From: Pseudalkalibacillus sp052246725
Lineage (GTDB): Bacteria > Bacillota > Bacilli > Bacillales > Fictibacillaceae
DNA length: 64,000 nucleotides
Direction: 5' to 3' (one strand)
Assembly: GCA_052246725.1 (NCBI GenBank)
Contig: JBQQCL010000003.1
The stretch's first letter is position 1. Every line of letters starts with the position of its first letter. This document shows positions 58,243 through 64,000 of the stretch, piece by piece. The position numbers were made by a program, and so were the translations under genes. The notes below the pieces were generated by a model. It saw only the letters and a list, made by a program, of their open reading frames with translations. It was not told the DNA's origin and did not search any database.

Positions 58243-59283
58243 TTACTTCGAGGATTTGGATTGTTGGTCAGCATTTTTAAGTTTATCACGATCGACCGCT
58301 TGAGGGGGCTTTTCCATCCATCCATGATTAATCATGATTTGAGCGCCGTCCTCCACATATAAGGAGATATCCGTTAACATCTTCGCATACATTCCACCTA
58401 AGTCCCGTCTTCCGTTCAGGGACATCGCATTGCCACAAGATCGTATTTTCATCGAAAACATGTCGATTTTGTGGGCGAGCATAAGTTTATCTGAAAAAGT
58501 CGGTACAGTAGAAGTCGTTACGAGATGATCCAACAGGGGCGGAGCAGGCAAATTATCTTTATTCAGCTTTTGTGAATTGGCTACGATATGTTTGTTGGTG
58601 ATCTTTTTCCCTCTTAATAAATATTGCCGAATCTGTCTCCTATTTGCTACCTGACTAAACCCAATCAATAATGCTTTACTGGTCACATTATTATCGATAT
58701 TATCGAAAAGGTGTGTAATTTCTAATGCATGTAGAGGCCTTACATTCCCTATGACGCCATTCAGATAATCGTGTTTCTCCACAAAATCCACTTCTTCAGG
58801 TATGGGAATCGGAACCGGTTTTGCCAGAGACCCTTTAGCTATCAGTATTTCATTGACTTCCCTTATAAGATTTGCTGTTTTTGTTGAACAATCTGTAAAA
58901 AATTCCCTTATATCCTTTCTCGACATCAAAGGGATGGCAATCGAATAGATGCTAAGCCCAGCTTTACACACATACCTCAAATAATGAAGATAAAACTGAT
59001 CTGAAAATAACCTTGGGGCATCTGGATTAACATCTTTCTCCGTAAAGCCAACGGGAATCGGAAAATTCTCTGGAATAAAAATGTCTTCTATCTTTTGAAT
59101 GAATTCTTCACTTAAATCGATCGCTTTCTCCACAACTTTCTTGATGTCCTCATCCTCAACATTCTTTATAAAATGAGTAAGTACACATTTCCCCATCGTA
59201 TTGCCTGTATATGTTACCCACAGTTTACCGATTTCAGCTGAGGTCAGCTTTTCATGTCCGTGAAAGGGTTTAAAAATTCCCAC
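58243..59283 (-). CDS. DUF3231 family protein
   Basis: A 346-residue soluble, mostly helical protein made of two similar halves, each with a ferritin-like or bundle pattern: LTSAEIGKLWVTYTGNTMG then RPLHALEITHLFDNIDNNV, and PAPPLLDHLVTTSTVPTFSD. DUF3231 occurs mainly in spore-forming Bacillales and its role is not known. I use the GTG at 59283 because GGAGGATTTCATA precedes it. The gene stands alone and the terminator-like repeat copy B follows it. Confidence 0.82.
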   Translation of the reverse strand: MGIFKPFHGHEKLTSAEIGKLWVTYTGNTMGKCVLTHFIKNVEDEDIKKVVEKAIDLSEEFIQKIEDIFIPENFPIPVGFTEKDVNPDAPRLFSDQFYLHYLRYVCKAGLSIYSIAIPLMSRKDIREFFTDCSTKTANLIREVNEILIAKGSLAKPVPIPIPEEVDFVEKHDYLNGVIGNVRPLHALEITHLFDNIDNNVTSKALLIGFSQVANRRQIRQYLLRGKKITNKHIVANSQKLNKDNLPAPPLLDHLVTTSTVPTFSDKLMLAHKIDMFSMKIRSCGNAMSLNGRRDLGGMYAKMLTDISLYVEDGAQIMINHGWMEKPPQAVDRDKLKNADQQSKSSK

Positions 59284-59430
59284 TATGAAATCCTCCAAAA
59301 CTATTTTCCCTTAGTTTGAACTTAAATACCGAACCTATACCAAGAAGGGGGCTAAGCTGCTTTTAAGGATGTTTATACAGTTCTCTTTTAAGGTAAAGGT
59401 ATGTACTACCATTTAAGGAGGGCTTTCAAT

Positions 59431-59736
59431 ATGTTTGAAAAAGATCCAAAACAAGCAGCAGCTCAAATGAGCGAAGATAAAAAAGATGACATCATGCAAA
59501 ACTTCGAAACGTTCAAAAATTATCTAGGAGATCAAGTTCACAGGGGTGAAAAGCTTGGCCTTGGAGAAGAAGGATTGACTAAAGGAGCAAAGCGCGTCGC
59601 AGATTACTTAGCGAAACACGAAGAGCCTCGAAATCGTGAAGAAAAAGTGCTGAATGAACTATGGAACGTGGCTAATGAAGAAGAACGTCAACATATGGCC
59701 CATGTGTTAGTTAAACTTGCAGATCAAACAAATTAA
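59431..59736 (+). CDS. DUF3243 family protein
   Basis: A 101-residue soluble protein of DUF3243, common in bacilli and without a known role. Typical pieces are MQNFETFKNYLGDQVHRGEKLG, GLTKGAKRVADYLAKHEEPRNREEKVL (quoted in part as RVADYLAKHEEPRN) and ERQHMAHVLVKLADQ. AAGGAGGG precedes the ATG at 59431; an upstream in-frame ATG at 59401 lacks such a site. It is transcribed alone to a terminator at 59750. Confidence 0.85.
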   Translation: MFEKDPKQAAAQMSEDKKDDIMQNFETFKNYLGDQVHRGEKLGLGEEGLTKGAKRVADYLAKHEEPRNREEKVLNELWNVANEEERQHMAHVLVKLADQTN

Positions 59737-59749
59737 GGAACTCCATGGA

Positions 59750-59785
59750 ACCCAGGTTATTACTACTCACCTGGGCTTCCTTCTT
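59750..59785 (+). terminator. terminator of the DUF3243 gene
   Basis: CCCAGGT and ACCTGGG form a perfect 7-bp stem followed by CTTCCTTCTT, a moderate T-run. Confidence 0.6.
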
Positions 59786-59801
59786 ATGTAACTGAGCAAC
59801 C

Positions 59802-60245
59802 TTATATACTCGGGATGAAGGATTGGTCTCGTACAACCACAGTTTCAGGGACAAATTTAATTAAAATATTACTGTTTCCCAACCCCTGAAACCTGGGATC
59901 CCATTTTTCTTCTTCAGGTCCCAGATAACGCTCTAGCAAGCGTGTTGCAATCCGTTTATCAAAAGGCTCTACCGTCGCACGTCCACGAAACCCTGCGTGC
60001 AATACTTTACCTGTTACATGGTCGAGATCCACTATTCCAATTGCACACTCTGGATTCTCTTCTATTCGTCCTGGAAAGCTGTCTGAAGACGGTGTTCCGA
60101 TAATATAAATTCTTTCATCTTCCCAATAGAACCATACAGGTGATTCCCTAGGTCCTTCCGGTGACAAAGTAGAAAGATGAGCAAATAAAGGTTTCTTAAG
60201 AAATTCATCTAAATTAAAGGATCTGTTTCCTTCGATGATCTTCAT
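59802..60245 (-). CDS. pyridoxamine 5'-phosphate oxidase-family protein
   Basis: A 147-residue flavin-binding split-barrel protein. LFAHLSTLSPEGPRESPVWFYW is the typical first strand pair of the PPOX family, followed by IYIIGTPSSDSFPGRIEENPECAIGIVD and GFRGRATVEPFD (quoted around the conserved core). Related proteins bind FMN, F420 or haem; which applies is not clear. The ATG at 60245 follows AAAGGAAG. It lies 37 bases downstream of a GNAT gene and may be cotranscribed with it. Confidence 0.8.
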   Translation of the reverse strand: MKIIEGNRSFNLDEFLKKPLFAHLSTLSPEGPRESPVWFYWEDERIYIIGTPSSDSFPGRIEENPECAIGIVDLDHVTGKVLHAGFRGRATVEPFDKRIATRLLERYLGPEEEKWDPRFQGLGNSNILIKFVPETVVVRDQSFIPSI

Positions 60246-60282
60246 TCCAAAACTTCCTTTCATGATTTTAGAATAAGTAAAC

Positions 60283-60738
60283 TCAAAGTTCCTTGGTCAT
60301 AAAAACACTGTTAGCGTCCTCCAAATAATCCGAAAATGGCTTACAAAATTCGAAACCGAATCGCTTATATAGCTTTCTAGCTGGTTCAAAAGCATCCATT
60401 GAACCTGTTTCCAAACTCAACCGCTGATAACCCCGTCGCTGGGCTTCTCCAATAATGTGTTCAAGGAGTTGTTTGGCAACACCCTTTCTTAGATGTGATG
60501 AAGAAGTTCGCATTGATTTGACTTCGCCATGTTTATCATCAAGTTCTTTTAAAGCCCCGCAACCAACTAATACATCTTCCTCCCAAACGCTCCAGAATGT
60601 AACCTCTGGTTGCTGCAATGCTTCAAGATTCAGTGCATGAATGCTTTCTGGCGGAGAATGCAGTGTCATACCCTGAAGATGTCCGTTCACCAATTCAGAC
60701 ACTTCAGCTCCAGTTAAATCATCTATTTTGATTTTCAT
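60283..60738 (-). CDS. GNAT-family N-acetyltransferase
   Basis: A 151-residue acetyl-CoA-dependent acetyltransferase. The GNAT fold is shown by the beta-4 strand VLVGCGALKELDDKHGEVKSM, the acetyl-CoA loop SSSHLRKGVAKQLLEHIIGEA (R-x-G-V-A pattern) and LSLETGSMDAFEPARKLYKRFGF near the C-terminus. Relatives acetylate small amines or ribosomal proteins; the substrate is unknown. GGGGAG precedes the ATG at 60738; the longer frame to 60753 has no ribosome site. Confidence 0.85.
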   Translation of the reverse strand: MKIKIDDLTGAEVSELVNGHLQGMTLHSPPESIHALNLEALQQPEVTFWSVWEEDVLVGCGALKELDDKHGEVKSMRTSSSHLRKGVAKQLLEHIIGEAQRRGYQRLSLETGSMDAFEPARKLYKRFGFEFCKPFSDYLEDANSVFMTKEL

Positions 60739-60875
60739 AAAACATCTCCCCAAGCCTTCATTATTTTAATTCCATTTTAATCATACACTTCTGTACAAAG
60801 CGTTTAATAGGAAAAAGCATTACTCCTTTTTAAGCAATGCTTCTTTTAATTAATCATACTTTTTTCTTTTTCGTT

Positions 60876-60962
60876 AAAGAAAACTTGGCAAAGCCAAGTC
60901 TTAGGCGAAGGCTGAGCCTTAGTTGTACTTATATTGAAGAAAGTATTTTATTCTTTCTTTAA
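60876..60962 (-). repeat. interspersed three-hairpin terminator-like repeat, copy C
   Basis: About 87 bases nearly identical to copies A and B. It overlaps the 3' end of the deoxyribosyltransferase-like gene and supplies its stop codon. The minus-strand end is CTTGGCTTTGCCAAG followed by TTTTCTTT, a good intrinsic terminator. Confidence 0.78.
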
Positions 60963-61337
60963 ATGTAAAAAAGCCACTAGCTCATCTATGGTCCCAGTAA
61001 AATGAATAACGCCTGATAAATGATAAAAGGTACTGGTGGCAGAAAAATCATACACTTCGTTATTTGGAGAGAAAAGGATAACTTTTTTGTTAAGTCCGAG
61101 GGCAATACCTAATTCAATATGGCTCCCTTTCCCAGCTGGTAAAATGACCACGATAAAATCAGATTCGATCACAGCATCTTTTTCTTTTTCACCAATTTGT
61201 TTCAGTTCTTCAAATGTCGAAGCTTTTTCATGCTTTGTCCAATCAAATGTCTGTATGTATCCTTTGGTGATTAACTGTTCACTTACGTAACGCACTTTAT
61301 CAATATTTTTAAAACTTGATGCAATATAAAATTTCAT
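60948..61337 (-). CDS. nucleoside 2-deoxyribosyltransferase-like protein
   Basis: A 129-residue protein of the nucleoside deoxyribosyltransferase superfamily, whose members break or exchange N-glycosidic bonds. It begins KFYIASSFKN, has a second strand SDFIVVILPAGKGSHIELGIALGL with the catalytic-position Glu75, and KKVILFSPN. Substrate unknown; many small family members act on 5'-phosphates or in defence, but nothing nearby supports either. The last residues (KKE and stop) are encoded within repeat copy C, so the C-terminus may be altered. Confidence 0.75.
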   Translation of the reverse strand: MKFYIASSFKNIDKVRYVSEQLITKGYIQTFDWTKHEKASTFEELKQIGEKEKDAVIESDFIVVILPAGKGSHIELGIALGLNKKVILFSPNNEVYDFSATSTFYHLSGVIHFTGTIDELVAFLHLKKE

Positions 61338-61395
61338 TCGTACTTCCTTTCCTATAACTGCTTATGTATTTCTTGAAAACCAAATACCACCTCAA

Positions 61396-61533
61396 CTATC
61401 TAAAAATCAACTTAAGTATAAAATTTAAAATACCATTGATTGTATCAATGAACAGACCCCTATTTTTCTTTTTTATTTTCCGATGATATTCGTCCTCTTT
61501 AAGTATTGGATATTCTCTCTTTAGATCTTTCAC
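61396..61533 (-). CDS. small basic protein, 45 aa, GTG start
   Basis: A 45-residue ORF with AAGGAGCGG before the GTG at 61533. The N-terminal half is charged (KDLKREYPILKEDEYHRK then a KKK run) and the C-terminal half is amphipathic or hydrophobic (GLFIDTINGILNFILKLIF). No family recognised. The strong ribosome site is the main support. Confidence 0.45.
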   Translation of the reverse strand: MKDLKREYPILKEDEYHRKIKKKNRGLFIDTINGILNFILKLIFR

Positions 61534-61575
61534 GATTTCCGCTCCTTATAGTCCTTACTCGCTTATACAGCAACA

Positions 61576-62132
61576 TCAACGAGAAGAAGATCCTTTTAGA
61601 TTATTAGCAACATCAATAATTCTTCGAATAACAAAATGCATTTCATCAGAACTTTTGATGGTAAATAAATGATCGGCTTCTCCCTCTTTTGGCATTTTTA
61701 TTTCTTCCTTATAAGACTCAGCCTGTTGACGAATAAGCACTTCCTTAAAAGTAGATGCACTTCTGAATATCGTTGTACTGCGCTGGCTTTTTGCAATTCG
61801 GGCTTGAAGAACATGATCTGGAATATCAAAATTAACGAGGTGGCTGATAAATCCTTTATCATGAAAATGTTCGAGCAGAGCTAACCGAGTATTACGAGCA
61901 CGATTTGAGTTGCAAAGAATGAGATGAAAGTTAGTCTGATTAACAGCATAATCAATAATCGTCTGAGTAATGGCATATTTGATTGTATTGGGTCCATCTT
62001 TTGGTAGTAGGGTTTTATAATGGGTATTGATGAATTCCGCATGATTGTCCTGATCAATCACAAGTGAGTTGTCCAACTGTTGTTCTAACGCTTTAGCATC
62101 TTACCGACTGTAATAATTACTAGCCTTTTCAT
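61576..62132 (-). pseudogene. P-loop kinase/ATPase gene with its Walker A deleted
   Basis: The downstream frame (from about 62090 to 61576) encodes SLVIDQDNHAEFINTHYKTL and the rest of an AAA/kinase-like protein, including FHLILCNSNRARNTRLALLEH and IFRSASTFKEVLIRQQAES. Upstream, an ATG at 62132 behind AGGACAGGTG reads MKRLVIITVGKMLKR and stops; in a second frame the same DNA reads AKALEQQLDNSLVID and joins the main frame. So the first beta strand and the helix after the P-loop are both present, but the P-loop GxxxxGKT between them is missing along with the frame. A small deletion best explains it. The product could not bind ATP normally. Confidence 0.75.
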
Positions 62133-62194
62133 CAAAACACCTGTCCTCTTGTAACTTTTTCATTTGTGCTCTCATGTAGTTACAAATTAATTTT

Positions 62195-62794
62195 TCAATG
62201 TATTTGAAGGATATATGATTTCGCCTTGTTGGTGTTTTTAAGATAATCTTCTTGGAGAATCCCATAAACAGCACAGTCCTTGTATTGATTCTTGGAATTG
62301 CGAATCATGTGTCTGATTATACCTTCTTGCTCCATCCCGACTTTACTCATAATCCTCCCAGAAGCTGGATTGTCGATGTTATGTGCTGCGGATATTTTGT
62401 GAATGTTCATATGTCTAAAGCTAAATTCGACAACCGCTCGTAATGCTTCAGTTCCATATCCCTGATTCCACCAATTGTATCCTAAAGAATAACTTACTTC
62501 ACAGTTATCAGTGGTCTTGTCAAAATCATATAAATCGATTTCACCAATTAATTCACCGCTAGCTTTCAGCTCAATAGCCCAGTAACAAAATTCATTACTA
62601 ACATATTCACTAACAATCTTAGCCACTCTCTCAAGTGTTTCTGAAATTGTTTTGTGTGCTGCTTTGACTCGATTGTCAGTTACCCGTTCGTCTGAAAGCC
62701 AATGGTCAAAAACACTCTGAACATCTATGAGTTCCATCCTTCTAAGGATTAATCGGTCCGTTTCTAATTTTGGCGTTCCTGAATAGTTGATCAT
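62195..62794 (-). CDS. RimJ/RimL-type GNAT acetyltransferase
   Basis: A 199-residue acetyltransferase of the RimJ/RimL group. ETDRLILRRMELIDVQSVF starts the fold; CYWAIELKASGELIGEIDLY, YSLGYNWWNQGYGTEALRAV (acetyl-CoA loop Q-G-Y-G-T) and HNIDNPASGRIMSKVGMEQEG are the usual motifs. Known members acetylate N-termini of ribosomal proteins or antibiotics; this one's target is unknown. It lies 62 bases upstream of the broken kinase gene and may have been cotranscribed with it. Confidence 0.87.
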   Translation of the reverse strand: MINYSGTPKLETDRLILRRMELIDVQSVFDHWLSDERVTDNRVKAAHKTISETLERVAKIVSEYVSNEFCYWAIELKASGELIGEIDLYDFDKTTDNCEVSYSLGYNWWNQGYGTEALRAVVEFSFRHMNIHKISAAHNIDNPASGRIMSKVGMEQEGIIRHMIRNSKNQYKDCAVYGILQEDYLKNTNKAKSYILQIH

Positions 62795-62828
62795 TTGGTC
62801 ACCTTCTTAAATAAACTCATAGTTCTGC

Positions 62829-63266
62829 CTACGAAACTATTTTTCTATCTAAAATAAGATAATCCTTAGACTTACTAACTGACGTACCATTTTCCTCAGC
62901 AAATCTATTTAATTCCTTAAAGATATATTCAGGTTCTAACCCCACAATACGTATATCAAACCAATTTCTAACTTTTAGAATCGTACCTTTTTTACTCCAT
63001 CCAAAACGTTGAAATTTGATTTGAGTTACTTGGTCAGCAAATATACTTTTCTTGAAAATTTGGATCTTCGCAAGTTGTATCGTATAAGAGATGCGCTCTT
63101 TTCTAACTTCAATTTCATAATTTATCGTTAACGCTATTAACAGAAAAACAATGAAAGTCATTTGACAGTAAAAAAATAAATCAAGATTTGAGACTGATAT
63201 AGATAGGATCGCTATACCAAGCATAAATACTAAAAATACCCTCTGTGTCTTTGCTTTATACCTCAT
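62829..63266 (-). CDS. two-helix membrane protein with C-terminal PH-like domain
   Basis: I do not recognise the exact family. The 145-residue protein has two close transmembrane segments (residues 9-27 and 32-50) followed by a beta-rich cytoplasmic part (IEVRKERISYTIQL, FADQVTQIKFQRFGW, ILKVRNWFDIRIVG) and a helix (EPEYIFKELNRFAEENG), the pattern of membrane-anchored bacterial PH proteins. It is the gene nearest the rRNA operon and reads away from it in the same direction. GTAGGAGGATGTC precedes the start. Confidence 0.65.
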   Translation of the reverse strand: MRYKAKTQRVFLVFMLGIAILSISVSNLDLFFYCQMTFIVFLLIALTINYEIEVRKERISYTIQLAKIQIFKKSIFADQVTQIKFQRFGWSKKGTILKVRNWFDIRIVGLEPEYIFKELNRFAEENGTSVSKSKDYLILDRKIVS

Positions 63267-63395
63267 GACATCCTCCTACCCCAAAAAAACTATACATTCT
63301 TCAAGACCTTCTTGGATACATCCAAACCATCATTAGGGAATTTTTGGTACTTTAATCTTAGCATACATAATATGGTTTCAACTTTTTAAAACAAT

Positions 63396-63438
63396 AAAAA
63401 AAGATGAAACGACAGATAAATGTACGTTTCACCTTTTT
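63396..63438 (-). terminator. terminator of the rRNA operon
   Basis: On the minus strand GGTGAAACG and CGTTTCATC form a stem with a 13-base loop followed by TTTTTTTATTG, four bases past the 5S 3' end. Confidence 0.85.
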
Positions 63439-63441
63439 ACA

Positions 63442-63557
<116 letters not shown>

Positions 63558-63828
63558 CTGTACTACTTAAATATTCATCTTTGTTAGCTTGCGCCGAGGA
63601 AGCATACGACAGAGCGTTGCTATTAAAACGCAGGCGCAGACTCTTTTGAAGGAAACTATTCCCTCAAAACTAGATAATGTGTTTCTTGAAAACGTCTTCG
63701 ATGTAATGATGTCCAGCTGCGACTCCTTGAAACTCTGAATCACTTCGTCATTCCTGTGGCGGCAACAGCCTCCTCGTCATGACTCCAGTGCCTGTCGTTT
63801 CAGGACAGTCGTCTTTGCTTTTCTTTTG
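63558..63828 (-). other. 23S-5S rRNA spacer
   Basis: A 271-base spacer with no tRNA gene. It contains a hairpin (63588-63638) related to 40849-40896, an AACTAGATAATG-type segment common near Bacillus rRNA genes, and CTGTC-GTTTCA-GGACAG and other inverted repeats that may be RNase processing stems. Confidence 0.75.
63588..63638. ncRNA. long hairpin shared with the yerA-yerB block, copy 2
   Basis: TTGCGCCGAGGAAGC on the left and ACGCAGGCGCA on the right; TGCGCC pairs with GGCGCA. The 25 or so bases between are unlike copy 1 but also self-pair (AGCATACG with CGTTGCT). It lies in the 23S-5S spacer. Confidence 0.5.
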
Positions 63829-64000
63829 TGGTTAAGTCCTCGATCGATTAGTATCTGTCAGCTCCACGTGTCGCCACGCTTCCACACCAGACCTATCAAC
63901 CTCATCATCTCTGAGGGATCTTACTCGCTTGACGCGATGGGAAATCTCATCTTGAGGGGGGCTTCATGCTTAGATGCTTTCAGCACTTATCCCGTCCACA
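63829..64000 (-). rRNA. rrl: 23S ribosomal RNA (3' end only)
   Basis: The last 172 bases of 23S. The 3' end GATCGAGGACTTAACCA and AGCTGACAGATACTAATCGA are standard Bacillus 23S, and GTGTGGAAGCGTGGCGACAC lies just before. The gene continues past the right edge. Confidence 0.95.

Noticed and set aside
63558..63828. tRNA gene in the rRNA spacer
   Set aside because: No cloverleaf or T-loop GTTCRANYC was found in the spacer.

Overview
This window reads as a chromosomal segment of a Bacillaceae bacterium (Bacillus sensu lato). Gene content and order closely follow the Bacillus subtilis block rrn - yebE/yebG - pur operon - yerA/yerB/yerC - pcrB/pcrA/ligA/camS - putP(opuE) - gatCAB - dgkB. Strong AGGAGG-type ribosome sites, sigma-A promoters, a PurR/PurBox plus guanine-riboswitch control region and the rRNA sequences all fit. 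Nearly everything is on the minus strand; the few plus-strand genes are mostly small membrane proteins.

Layout, left to right. 1-4.3 kb: an operon (LacI-type repressor, HxlB-like sugar-phosphate isomerase, TRAP transporter DctP-DctQ-DctM, the last cut by the window edge) behind a sigma-A promoter with a perfect 29-bp palindrome. 4.4-17.5 kb: accessory region with a DUF1385 protein, a frameshifted ggt, a DUF1062-S4 protein, a flavodoxin-like reductase, PH and DinB proteins, an ECF sigma/anti-sigma pair, a C45 acyltransferase, DUF421, three small membrane proteins and DUF2243-ctaG. 17.5-22.6 kb: maa, dgkB, gatB-gatA-gatC. 22.7-25.5 kb: a MocR regulator and divergent EamA exporter between two near-identical repeats. 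25.6-32.4 kb: putP with a tiny accessory ORF, a YitT protein, a K+/Na+ proton antiporter, a minimal tyrosine recombinase and rocA. 32.7-39.5 kb: camS, ligA, pcrA, pcrB, yerC. 39.5-42.9 kb: yerB, a 612-bp structured repeat block, and a YerA-type adenine deaminase. 43.7-57.2 kb: complete purEKBCSQLFMNHD operon with its PurBoxes, promoter, guanine riboswitch and terminator. 57.2-63.3 kb: yebG, yebE, DUF3231, DUF3243, a PPOX protein, two GNATs, a deoxyribosyltransferase-like protein, and a kinase gene that has lost its P-loop. 63.4-64 kb: 5S rRNA and the 3' end of 23S rRNA.

The most unusual content lies between genes. Four arrays of about five units repeat every 20-21 bp, each with its own core motif (19217, 39077, 43406 and 53050). 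A second family repeats every 51 bp in direct and inverted orientation (8508 and 48180). A GTGCCTGGCAC palindromic family occurs at six loci and brackets two gene cassettes. A terminator-like hairpin repeat occurs four times. A duplicated multi-hairpin element at 40.7-41.2 kb shows compensatory base changes between copies, and one of its hairpins recurs in the 23S-5S spacer. No CRISPR array, complete IS element, prophage, restriction or defence system was seen.
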